From: DASSUW01 sp963849695
GTDB taxonomy: Bacteria > Actinomycetota > Thermoleophilia > Solirubrobacterales > Solirubrobacteraceae
NCBI GenBank assembly: GCA_963849695.1
Contig: CAWKIT010000024.1
Coordinates: 1 to 64,000, forward strand
Length of the DNA: 64,000 nucleotides
Direction: 5' to 3'
In this document: one piece after another, positions 51,324 through 59,340 of the stretch
Position numbering within the stretch: the stretch's first letter is position 1
Layout: the number at the start of each line of letters is the position of its first letter
The notes under the pieces: model-generated
The model's input: only the letters and a program-made list of their open reading frames with translations
The model's database searches: none
Told to the model about the DNA's origin: nothing
Position numbers and translations under genes: made by a program

Positions 51324-52718
51324 GTGATCGACCACGTCAGTGACCTGAAGCTCCAGTACCTCGTCGAGCTCTCCAAGCTCGGCAACCGCTGCGCCGTGAT
51401 GGAGACGGACGTGGCCCAGTGGCTCGTCGACGCCGGCTTCGTCTACGGCGAGCGGACGATCCCGTTCGTGATCATGCCGCACTTCATCTCGCCCGGGCAG
51501 CTACGGCGGCTGAGCCACGCGGTGGCCACGATCTCCCCCGTGCTCGACCGCTTCTGCGACGCGTATCCGAACGACGCGCTGCTCCGCGAGGAGCTCCAGA
51601 TGTCGCCTCAGGAGGACGCGCTGATGCGGATCGACCCGGGCTTTCCCCAGCCGATCCGCGTCTCGCGGCTCGACGCGTTCCTGCACGACTACGACGTCAA
51701 GTTCCTGGAGTTCAACACCGACTCGCCGGCCGGCATGGCGTGGACCGACATGCTGTTCGAGGCGCTCCGCGACAAGGTCGACCTCCCGCGCGTCACGGAG
51801 GTCTTCACCACCGGCTACACGCCGGTGCTTCCGGAGGTCGTCGAGACGCTGATCGACGCCTACCGCGCGTTCCGCGTCAACCAGCCGGACCTCCCCGAGC
51901 GGCCGCGGATGGCGGTGATCGACGTCGCCGGCACCCCGACGGTCGCGGAGTTCCGCCGCGTCTGCCGGTTCGCCGAGGACTCCGGGCTCGAGACGGTGAT
52001 CGCGACGCTCGACGAGACGGCCTACGACGGCTCCAACCTCCTGGTCGGAGGCGAGCCCGTCCAGCTCGTGTATCGCCGGGCGCTGATCGAGAGCATCACC
52101 GAGGACAGCCCGCTCGCGGTCGCCGCGCGCGAGCGGCGCGCCGTCATCGTGAATCCGTTCCGCGTCCAGGTCGCGTCCAACAAGAAGATCCTCGCGCTGC
52201 TCCAGGACGAGCGCTTCGAGCACCTCGTCACGCGGGCCGAGGCCGAGATGATCCGCAGCAACGTCCCGTGGAGCCGCATCCTGCGGCCGGGGCGAACCAC
52301 CTACGGCGAGTGGCGGTTCGAGCTCCTGAGCTTCGTCTCGGACAACCGGGAGCGGCTGGTGCTCAAGCCGGCCTCCGACTATGGCGGCCACGGGGTCATG
52401 CTCGGCATCGAGACCGACCAGGACACGTGGGAGGCGGCGGTCGCCGAGCATGCCGAGGGCGGCGACTTCATCGTCCAGGAGTACATCCCGATCCCGGAGG
52501 AGATGTTCCCGACGATCGAGGACGGGCACGTGCAGATGCGCCTCAAGCGCTTCAACATCAACCCGTACTGCATCGGCGGCCGTTACGTCGGGATGATGAC
52601 CCGGATCTCCGACCAGGCGGTGATCAACGTCGCCGCGGGCGGCGGGATCCTCCCGAGCGTCGTGGGCCGTCACAAGCGCAAGCTGCTGCTCGAGGAGGAC
52701 GACTTGCCGGAGGAGTGA
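51324..52718 (+). CDS. ATP-grasp-fold protein, glutathionylspermidine-synthase-like
   Basis: This 464-residue protein has a second half that reads as an ATP-grasp: LVLKPASDYGGHGVMLG (phosphate-binding loop), FIVQEYIPIPEE and MRLKRFNINPYCIGGRYVGMMTRISDQAVINVAAGGG (metal-binding end). The first half carries DYDVKFLEFNTDSPAGMAWTD, a substrate-domain pattern of the circularly permuted or glutathionylspermidine-synthase-like ligases. Such enzymes make amide bonds through an acyl phosphate. No partner amidase or peptide gene lies beside it, and the convergent GGDEF gene begins 3 bp past the stop. Substrate is unknown. Confidence 0.8.
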   Translation: MIDHVSDLKLQYLVELSKLGNRCAVMETDVAQWLVDAGFVYGERTIPFVIMPHFISPGQLRRLSHAVATISPVLDRFCDAYPNDALLREELQMSPQEDALMRIDPGFPQPIRVSRLDAFLHDYDVKFLEFNTDSPAGMAWTDMLFEALRDKVDLPRVTEVFTTGYTPVLPEVVETLIDAYRAFRVNQPDLPERPRMAVIDVAGTPTVAEFRRVCRFAEDSGLETVIATLDETAYDGSNLLVGGEPVQLVYRRALIESITEDSPLAVAARERRAVIVNPFRVQVASNKKILALLQDERFEHLVTRAEAEMIRSNVPWSRILRPGRTTYGEWRFELLSFVSDNRERLVLKPASDYGGHGVMLGIETDQDTWEAAVAEHAEGGDFIVQEYIPIPEEMFPTIEDGHVQMRLKRFNINPYCIGGRYVGMMTRISDQAVINVAAGGGILPSVVGRHKRKLLLEEDDLPEE

Positions 52719-52721
52719 GGG

Positions 52722-54701
52722 TCACGCCGGCGCGTCCGGCACGACCTGCTCGGCCGGCTTGCTGAGCCAGTCCACCAGGTCGGGCGCCGGCATCGGCGGT
52801 GCCAGCAGGTGACCCTGGGCCTCGTCGCACCCCCAGCGCACGAGCAGGTCCCACGCCTCGCGGGTCTCGACGCCCTCGGCCACGACCCGCAGCCCGAGCC
52901 GCCGGCCGAGGTCGACGAGCGACTGCACGATCGCCGCGTCGCGCTCGTCCTGCGCCACCCGCATCACGAACGCGCAGTCGATCTTCAGCGTGTCGACCTC
53001 GAGGTGCTTGAGCTGCCCGAGGGCGGCGTGGCCGGCGCCGAAGTCGTCGAGCGCGGTGCGCACGCCGATTGCGCGCAGGCCACGGAGGACGTCGACGGTG
53101 CGATCCACGTCCGCCATCACGACGTCCTCGGACACCTCGAGCTGCAGGTGCTCTGGCGCGCACCGGCGCACCTGCAGGAGACGCTCGACCTCGGACGGCA
53201 GCCCGAGATCGAGCAGGTCGGCCGGACCGAGGTTCACCGCGACGTCGAGGTCGAGGCCGCCCGAGCGCAGCTCTGCCAGCTCGCAGAGCGCGCGGTCGAT
53301 CACGAACGACGTCAGAGCGCGCGTGAGGCCGCTCTGCTCCACGAGCGGCAGGAAGTGCCCGGGGCCGAGCAGCCCGCGCTCCGGGTGCTGCCAGCGCACG
53401 AGCGCCTCGAGGCCGGTCACGGCGCCGGTCCGCACGTCGGCCTTGGGCTGGTAGTACAGGACGAGCTGGCCGGTCTCGAGCGCCCCGTGCAGCTCGCCCA
53501 CGAGCCGCAGCCGCTGGCGGCTGTGGCGGTCGCGTGACGGCAGGTAGACCTCGTGGCCGGTCCGCATCCGCTTGGCCTCGTACATCGCCACGTCCGCGCG
53601 CTGCAGCAGGCCGAGCGCGTCGCGGGCGTGCTCGGGGAACAGCGCGATGCCGACACTGGCGTCGATGTGCACCCGGATGTCGCCGACCTCGAACGAGCGC
53701 TCGAGCGCCGCCCGCAGCCGCAGGCCGGCGGCGCTCGCGGTCGCTTCGTCGCCGGGCGCGAGCACGACCGCGAACTCGTCGCCGCCGAGCCGGGCGAGGG
53801 TGTCGCCGGCGCGCAGGATGTGCTTGAGCCGGGGGCCGATCTGGCGCAGGACCTGGTCGCCGGCGTGATGGCCGAGCGTGTCGTTGAGCTCCTTGAAGCC
53901 GTCGAGGTCGATCAGCAGCAGTGCGAGCTCTGCTTCGTCGTTTCCCGCCGACTCGATCGCGGCGCGCAGGCGGTCGACGAGGTGGCGGCGGTTGCCGAGC
54001 CCCGTGAGGTCGTCGGTGATCGCGCGGCGGTCGCTCTCGCGGAGCCGATCGACGACCGTCACGCCGGCGCGCGCCATCCCCGCGAGCACGGTGACGGTCG
54101 CGAGCGCGATCGCGACGTCGCTGAGGTCCGCGAACTGCCCGATCGTGAGCAGCGTGAGCGCGATGGTGGCTGCGATCAGGATCGCCCCCAGCACTACGGG
54201 GCTGAACTCGGGGCCGGGCCCGGCGGGGGCCTCGCGCCGCCAGGCCGCGGCAGCGAGCGCAGGCGCCGCGACCGGCGCGAGCGGCGCGCCGCCGGCCAGC
54301 GCCGCGAGACCGGCGACCGCCAGGAGCACGGCCCAGCCCGGCCGCCAGCGGCTCAGCGCCAGCGCGCCGACCGCGCCGCCGGCGGCCACCGCGGGAACGG
54401 CGCCGGCGCCCAGGCTCACCGCCAGCGCGCCCACCGCCGACGCTCCCATCGCGCCATCGAGCCACGAGAGCCGCGAAACGGTCTCGGTCCGGTCGAGCAC
54501 GAGCAGGACGAGCCCGACGACGACGAGCAGGCACGCGGCGAGGGTCGCCCCGGTGGCCTCGAGGATGAGGGCGGCTCCGGCCACGGCGAGCGCGATCGCG
54601 AAGGCGGCGCTCGCAAGCCGGGCGCCCCGTCGCCACACCGCGGCCCATGCGGCGACGCCGCCACCGGCGATCAGCAATGCTCCTGCAGCCACCTCGACCA
54701 T
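52722..54701 (-). CDS. Membrane GGDEF-EAL dual-domain protein
   Basis: This 659-residue protein has about 200 residues of membrane helices (roughly seven to nine). A GGDEF domain follows with an intact LGGDEFAVVL motif and DLDGFKELND, and then an EAL domain with an intact EALVRW. The EAL metal-site segments DDFGAGHAAL, KIDCAFV and AEGVET are all present. Both cyclic-di-GMP synthesis and breakdown are therefore possible. The membrane part resembles unassigned MASE-like sensors. It is a stand-alone gene. Confidence 0.93.
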   Translation of the reverse strand: MVEVAAGALLIAGGGVAAWAAVWRRGARLASAAFAIALAVAGAALILEATGATLAACLLVVVGLVLLVLDRTETVSRLSWLDGAMGASAVGALAVSLGAGAVPAVAAGGAVGALALSRWRPGWAVLLAVAGLAALAGGAPLAPVAAPALAAAAWRREAPAGPGPEFSPVVLGAILIAATIALTLLTIGQFADLSDVAIALATVTVLAGMARAGVTVVDRLRESDRRAITDDLTGLGNRRHLVDRLRAAIESAGNDEAELALLLIDLDGFKELNDTLGHHAGDQVLRQIGPRLKHILRAGDTLARLGGDEFAVVLAPGDEATASAAGLRLRAALERSFEVGDIRVHIDASVGIALFPEHARDALGLLQRADVAMYEAKRMRTGHEVYLPSRDRHSRQRLRLVGELHGALETGQLVLYYQPKADVRTGAVTGLEALVRWQHPERGLLGPGHFLPLVEQSGLTRALTSFVIDRALCELAELRSGGLDLDVAVNLGPADLLDLGLPSEVERLLQVRRCAPEHLQLEVSEDVVMADVDRTVDVLRGLRAIGVRTALDDFGAGHAALGQLKHLEVDTLKIDCAFVMRVAQDERDAAIVQSLVDLGRRLGLRVVAEGVETREAWDLLVRWGCDEAQGHLLAPPMPAPDLVDWLSKPAEQVVPDAPA

Positions 54702-54806
54702 TCGGCCAGATGGTGCCTGAACCGGCTGTCCCGGTGGGGATCTTGCGCCGGCCGGCCGCTAGATTGGCACGTCGCCCCTGATGCACCGAATAAAGGAAGC
54801 GGTCCC

Positions 54807-55952
54807 TTGAAGGCCCTCACGATTCATTCCAAGGCCCGGTTCTTCGCCGGTGTGGCCGCGCTCGCCGCGCTGGCGATGCCGGCGGTGGCCGACGCCAAGC
54901 GCCACGCCCCCGAGGTCACGGTCATGACCCGCAACGTGTTCCTCGGCGCCGACCTCGCGCCGGCGGTCGAGGCGCCGACGATCGGGCAGGCGATCGACGG
55001 GACGGGCACGATCTGGAACGAGATGCAGCGCACGCGGTTCGCGGACCGCGCGCGGCCGCTCGCGCGCGAGATCAAGCGGTCGAGGGCCGACCTCGTCGGC
55101 CTGCAGGAGGTCGCGCTGTGGCGCAAGCAGACGCCGTCCGACGGCGGCGCGCCGCCGATCAGCCCGATCCCGACCGCGAAGCCCGCCACCCAGGTCGAGC
55201 AGGATTTCCTCGCGATCCTCCGCACCGCGCTCAAGAACGTGGGCGCCAAGTACCGGGTCGTGGTCGTCCAAAAGGAGTTCGACGCCGAGCTGCCGGTCGA
55301 CGTCGACGGCTCGGACGCCACCGGCGCCGGCCCGCTGGCCTCGTTCGGCGCCGACTTCGACGCCCGGCTCACCATGCGCGACGTGATCCTCGTCAAGCGC
55401 GGCAGCAAGGTGAAGCTCGGCAAGACGCGGCGGGGTCACTTCCAGACGCGGTACGAGCCGACCATCGGCGGGCTCATCACGATCCCGGTCGATCGCGGCT
55501 GGGCCTCGGTCGAGGCCTCGCTCCGGGGCAAGAGGTTCCGCTTCGTCGACACCCACATGGAGGCGTTCGGCGACCCGGCGATCCGGGACGCCCAGGCCAA
55601 GGAGCTCACGCGCGGGCCGCTCAAGACGAGCAAGCAGGTGATCCTCGTCGGCGACATCAACTCGGGCGTGGGGAGGCACAACGAGCCGGAGCGGCCCGGC
55701 GACGACCTGGCGTTCCGGACGCTCACCGGGTTCGGGATGAAGGACAACGGCGCGGTCCAGAGCTGCTGCTACAGCGACCTCTTCGACCCGAACGCGATCT
55801 TCGACCACACGGTCGACCACGTGCTCACCAAGCCTGGGCTCAAGACCAGGCGGGCGTTCGTCACCGGCGACGACCGGGAGCAGCGGACCGCCTCCGGCCT
55901 GTGGCCGTCCGACCACGGCGGCGTCGTCAGCACGCTGCGTCTGCGCAGGTAG
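54807..55952 (+). CDS. Secreted endonuclease/exonuclease/phosphatase-family protein
   Basis: This 381-residue protein begins with a signal peptide (FFAGVAALAALAMPAVADA). EEP-fold motifs follow: MTRNVFLG, DLVGLQEVALW with metal-binding Glu, VDTHMEAFGD, VGDINSG with Asp and Asn, and the terminal SDHGG with catalytic His. It may be a secreted nuclease, phosphodiesterase or sphingomyelinase-like enzyme. The start is TTG at 54807 behind AAAGGAAG; the ATG at 54781 is out of frame and stops at once. Confidence 0.85.
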   Translation: MKALTIHSKARFFAGVAALAALAMPAVADAKRHAPEVTVMTRNVFLGADLAPAVEAPTIGQAIDGTGTIWNEMQRTRFADRARPLAREIKRSRADLVGLQEVALWRKQTPSDGGAPPISPIPTAKPATQVEQDFLAILRTALKNVGAKYRVVVVQKEFDAELPVDVDGSDATGAGPLASFGADFDARLTMRDVILVKRGSKVKLGKTRRGHFQTRYEPTIGGLITIPVDRGWASVEASLRGKRFRFVDTHMEAFGDPAIRDAQAKELTRGPLKTSKQVILVGDINSGVGRHNEPERPGDDLAFRTLTGFGMKDNGAVQSCCYSDLFDPNAIFDHTVDHVLTKPGLKTRRAFVTGDDREQRTASGLWPSDHGGVVSTLRLRR

Positions 55953-55965
55953 CGAGCCGTCGGGC

Positions 55966-55991
55966 GAGGGCGTTCCCGCGGGAACGCCCTC
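55966..55991. terminator. Perfect 26-bp palindrome at convergent gene ends
   Basis: GAGGGCGTTCCCG followed directly by its exact complement. It lies 14 bp after the EEP gene stop and overlaps the stop codon of the E1-beta gene. It has no loop spacer and no T tract, but the position suits a bidirectional terminator. Confidence 0.6.
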
Positions 55992-57012
55992 AGGGCGCCA
56001 GGCCGAGCGTGCTGAGAACCGCCGCCTCGATCCGGGCCTCGCCCGGCAGCGCCGCCTGCTCGAGGTTCTTCGCGTACGGCATCGGGACCTCGGCCATGCC
56101 GACGCGCTCGACCGGAGCGTCGAGGTCGTCGAAGCACGCCTTCTGGATCCGGGCGGCGAGCTCGGCGGTGACGCCGTAGGACGGCCAGCCCTCCTCGACG
56201 CACACGACCCGGTTGGTCTTCGCGATCGACGCCGCGACGGTCTCGACGTCGAGCGGGCGCAGCGACCGCAGGTCGATCACCTCGGCGCTCACGTCGTGCT
56301 CGGACGCCAGCCGCTCGGCCACGTGCAGCGCGCGCACGGTGGCGAACGAATGGGCTATGAGCGTGATGTCGGTGCCCTCGCGGGCGACGTTCGCACGGCC
56401 GATCGGGGTCAGGAACTCGGGGTCGAGGGGGACCTCGCCCTTCTCCTTGTAGATCGGCAGGTTCTCGACCACGAGCACCGGGTCGTCGTCGCGCACCGCG
56501 GCCTTCAGCAGGCCCTTGGCCTCGGCCGGGTTGGCCGGTGCGACCACCTTCAGGCCGGGCGTGTGCGCGAACCAGGCCTCGAGCGACTGCGAGTGCTGGG
56601 CGGTGAGCTGGTTGCCGGCGCCGTTGGGAGTGCGGATGACCATCGGGCAGCCGACCTCGCCGCCGAACATCGTCCGCACCTTGGCCGCGTGGTTGACGAC
56701 CTGGTCGATCGCGACGAGCAGGAAGTTGATCGTCATGATCTCCACGATCGGGCGCTCGCCGCCCATCGCGGCGCCGACCGCGGCGCCCACGAACCCCTCC
56801 TCGGAGATCGGGGTGTCGCGGATCCGCTCGGGGCCGAACTCGCTCATCAGGCCGGCGGTGACCTTGTAGGAGCCCTCGAAGACGCCGACCTCCTCCCCCA
56901 TCACGAACACGCGCTCGTCGCGGGCGAGCTCCTCGCGCATGGCGAGCCGCAGCGCCTCGCGGTAGGTCATCCGCTGGGTGCCGGTCGTCTGCTGCTCGGC
57001 GACCGCGCTCAT
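55990..57012 (-). CDS. pdhB: Pyruvate dehydrogenase-type E1 beta subunit
   Basis: This 340-residue protein has the transketolase pyrimidine-binding domain (MTYREALRLAMREELARDERVFVMGEEVGVFEGSYKVT, with the conserved catalytic-activating Glu in EEVG) and the C-terminal transketolase_C domain (VEVIDLRSLRPLD-like). It forms a thiamine-diphosphate-dependent alpha2beta2 decarboxylase with the subunit encoded upstream. Branched-chain 2-oxoacid or acetoin dehydrogenase remains possible because no E2 or E3 genes follow. Its ATG overlaps the alpha stop (ATGA). Confidence 0.9.
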   Translation of the reverse strand: MSAVAEQQTTGTQRMTYREALRLAMREELARDERVFVMGEEVGVFEGSYKVTAGLMSEFGPERIRDTPISEEGFVGAAVGAAMGGERPIVEIMTINFLLVAIDQVVNHAAKVRTMFGGEVGCPMVIRTPNGAGNQLTAQHSQSLEAWFAHTPGLKVVAPANPAEAKGLLKAAVRDDDPVLVVENLPIYKEKGEVPLDPEFLTPIGRANVAREGTDITLIAHSFATVRALHVAERLASEHDVSAEVIDLRSLRPLDVETVAASIAKTNRVVCVEEGWPSYGVTAELAARIQKACFDDLDAPVERVGMAEVPMPYAKNLEQAALPGEARIEAAVLSTLGLAP

Positions 57013-58077
57013 GACCCCAGGCCTCCGGCGAACACGAGCTCCTCCTCGCCGAACGGGCTGCCCGGCCGCATGCGCGCGAACTGGCCGCCGCTGCCGGGCG
57101 CGTATACGTTGCGCGCGAGCTCACCCACGTCGGGCTCCGGGCTGGCGTCGGCGAAGGCGACGGCGGCCGCGACGCGCTCGTCGACCTCGCGGTCGACGCG
57201 GTCGAGGTCGTCGTCGGTGCAGCCGTGCTCGCGCAGGGTGGCGCGCAGGCGGGTGATCGGGTCGTTGGCCTGCTTGGCGACGATCTCGTCCTTGGTCCGG
57301 TACGCGAGGCCGGCGTCGGCGACCGAGTGGCCGCGGTAGCGGTAGGTCACGACCTCGAGGACGGCCGGCTCGCGTTCCTCGCGAGCGCGCTTGAGCAGCC
57401 GGTCGGAGACCTCGACGACCGCGTCGAGGTCGTCGCCGTCGACGCGCTCGCCGTGCATGCGGAACGCCGAGGCGCGGCGGTAGAGGTCGGGCTCGGCCGA
57501 CGCGCGGGCGACGCTCGTGCCCATCCCGTAGCCGTTGTTGACGATCAGGAACACGACCGGCAGGTTCCACAGGGCGGCGAGGTTGAGCGATTCGTGCCAG
57601 GCGCCCATGTTGATGGCGCCGTCCCCGAGCTCGCAGACGACGGCCTGCTCCTTGCCGCGCCGCACGAGCGCCAGCGCGAGGCCGGTGGCGACCGGCAGCT
57701 GGCCGGCGACGATCCCCCAGCCGCCGTAGAAGCCGCGGTCGACGTCGAGCAGGTGCATCGAGCCGCCGCGGCCGTGGGCGCAGCCGTCGGCGCGGCCGAA
57801 CAGCTCGGCCATGACGGCCTCCGGGAGATACCCCGCGCGCGAGCGCGAAGCCGTGGCATCGATAACCGGTGACGAGAACGTCGTCGGGCTGCATGGTGTG
57901 GACGACGCCGACGGTGGCGGCCTCCTGGCCGGACGACAGGTGGCAGTAGCCGCCGATCTTGGCGGCCTTGTACTGGCGCTCGGACTCGGTCTCGAAGACC
58001 CGGATCAGCACCATCTGCTCGTACAGGCTGCGCAGGTCGGCAGGTGACAGCTGGGGCGGGGCATCGACAGTGGTCAC
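57009..58077 (-). pseudogene. pdhA: Pyruvate dehydrogenase-type E1 alpha subunit, +1 frameshift
   Basis: The subunit has about 355 residues and binds thiamine diphosphate. The N-terminal part reads RVFETESERQYKAAKIGGYCHLSSGQEA. After the break come GRADGCAHGRGGSMHLLD, the GDGAINMGAWHESLNLAALWNLPVVFLIVNN diphosphate-binding motif and YRYRGHSVAD with the phosphorylation-loop Ser. The frame breaks near 57821-57824; deleting one G gives GVSPEAVMAELFGRAD. The GTG start overlaps the GntR stop (GTGA). Confidence 0.85.
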
Positions 58078-58778
58078 GCGCTCTCCTCCTCGGATTCGAA
58101 GTAGTCGGGGTGCTGGGCGCGGATCGCGGGCAGGGTCGAGAGCACCATGCGCAGGTGATGGCGCAGGGCGTGCTCGGCCTGGTCGGGATCGCGCTCGGCC
58201 ACCGCGGCCACGACGGCGCGGTGCTCGGAGATCATCTCCGTCAGGTAGCCGGGCTCGGGCAGGCTCAGCCGGCGGACGCGGTTCAGGTGGCCCTTGGCGC
58301 GCTGGCTGAGTGACCACGCGATCGTGTGCCCGCTGAGGTCGCAGAGGGCGCGGTGAAGCTCGTCGTCGAGGACGTAGAAGGCGTCGAAGTCGTCGGCCTC
58401 GCGCGACGCCTCCTGGCGGCGGATGATCGCCTCGAGGCCGGCGAGCTCCTGGTCGCGCACGCGCAGCGCGGTCTGGCGGACCGCGGCGCACTCGAGAGCC
58501 TCGCGCACGAACTGGGCGTCGGCGACGGCGTCCTCGCTGATGCGGGTCACGAACGTGCCCAGCTGGGGAACGATCTCGACCAGCCGGTCGTCGCGCAGGC
58601 GCTGGAGCGCTTCGCGGATCGGCGTGCGGCTCACGCCCAGCAGCGCCGCGAGCTCGTTCTCTGACAGCTGGCGGCCGGGCGCGAGCTCGGCGGACACGAT
58701 CGCGTCGCGGAGCAGGGCGTAGATCTGGCCGCGGGGGCGGGCGCGCCGGTCGCGCGTGGCGGTGAGAAGCGCCTCCAT
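58074..58778 (-). CDS. GntR-family (FCD) regulator of the E1 operon
   Basis: This 234-residue regulator has an N-terminal winged helix (RGQIYALLRDAIVSAELAPGRQLSENELAALLGVSRTPIREALQRL) and a C-terminal FCD ligand-binding domain. The latter includes FYVLDDELHRALCDLSGH and HRAVVAAVAERDPDQAEHALRHHL, with the metal-binding Asp and His residues. FCD members respond to carboxylic acids, which fits control of a 2-oxoacid dehydrogenase. The ATG at 58778 follows AAGGGAG, and an FCD-type operator lies just upstream. It is the first gene of a GntR-pdhA-pdhB operon joined by two 4-bp overlaps. Confidence 0.9.
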   Translation of the reverse strand: MEALLTATRDRRARPRGQIYALLRDAIVSAELAPGRQLSENELAALLGVSRTPIREALQRLRDDRLVEIVPQLGTFVTRISEDAVADAQFVREALECAAVRQTALRVRDQELAGLEAIIRRQEASREADDFDAFYVLDDELHRALCDLSGHTIAWSLSQRAKGHLNRVRRLSLPEPGYLTEMISEHRAVVAAVAERDPDQAEHALRHHLRMVLSTLPAIRAQHPDYFESEEESA

Positions 58779-58790
58779 CTCCCTTGGATA

Positions 58791-58802
58791 CTTGCATACA
58801 AG
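58791..58802. promoter_or_regulatory. GntR/FCD-type operator
   Basis: CTTGCATACAAG is a 12-bp near-palindrome 12 bp before the GntR start. FCD regulators bind TTGTATxCAA-like sites, so autoregulation is likely. Confidence 0.55.
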
Positions 58803-58862
58803 GCGCTTCTCGCAAACCACTTTCCCCCCGATCCGGGGGTGAGGGGTCCGGCGTTCCTAAAC

Positions 58863-58892
58863 GGGGTCTGACCCCGAGCGGGGTCTGACCCC
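58863..58892. repeat. Tandem GGGGTCTGACCCC palindromes
   Basis: Two direct copies of GGGGTCTGACCCC (58863-58875 and 58880-58892) are separated by GAGC. Each is a 6+1+6 palindrome. They fill the gap between the divergent GntR and MarR genes, next to both promoters. Confidence 0.75.
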
Positions 58893-58898
58893 TGGTTT

Positions 58899-58913
58899 GC
58901 TAAGCTAATTAGC
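58899..58913. promoter_or_regulatory. Candidate MarR operator
   Basis: GCTAA followed by the perfect 10-bp palindrome GCTAATTAGC (58904-58913) ends one base before the GTG of the MarR gene. MarR proteins bind AT-rich palindromes overlapping their own promoters. This is the most AT-rich stretch in the neighbourhood. Confidence 0.6.
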
Positions 58914-58914
58914 C

Positions 58915-59340
58915 GTGCGAACGAATTCTGTGCCCGATCTCGCCGGTCGCCTGCGCCTGACCATCGTGCGGACCGCGCGACGCCTGCGGCAGGAGACCGG
59001 GACCGAGCTGTCCCCGTCGCTGACGGCTGCGCTGTCGACCATCGAGCGGCACGGCCCGCTCACTCCCGGCGAGGTCGCGACGCGAGAGCGGATCCAGCGC
59101 CCGACGGCGACGCGCGTGCTCGCGCGGCTCGAGGAACAGGGCCTGATCGACCGCATGCCCGACGTCCGGGACCGTCGTTCGGCCCTCCTTACCGCGTCCA
59201 AAGCCGGCCGGGATCTGCTCTCCGAGCTGCGCACGCGGAAGACCGCGTTCCTGGCCGCGCGGATCGAGGACCTCGACGACGAGGACCGCGCGACACTGGA
59301 GCGGGCCGCGGACATCCTGGAGAGGATGCTCGCCGAGTGA
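58915..59340 (+). CDS. MarR-family transcriptional regulator
   Basis: This 141-residue winged-helix protein has the MarR core (LTAALSTIERHGPLTPGEVATRERIQRPTATRVLARLEEQGLIDRMPDVRDRRSALLTASKAGRDLL). The DRR wing motif is intact. The GTG start directly after a palindrome suggests leaderless, autoregulated expression. The stop overlaps the start of the MFS exporter gene (GTGA), so it probably represses that exporter until a phenolic or drug-like ligand binds. Confidence 0.92.
   Translation: MRTNSVPDLAGRLRLTIVRTARRLRQETGTELSPSLTAALSTIERHGPLTPGEVATRERIQRPTATRVLARLEEQGLIDRMPDVRDRRSALLTASKAGRDLLSELRTRKTAFLAARIEDLDDEDRATLERAADILERMLAE

Noticed and set aside
971..58077. Programmed ribosomal frameshifting as the cause of the split genes
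   Set aside because: No shared slippery sequence or downstream stem is seen at the six sites, the genes are unrelated, and one break has the opposite sign.
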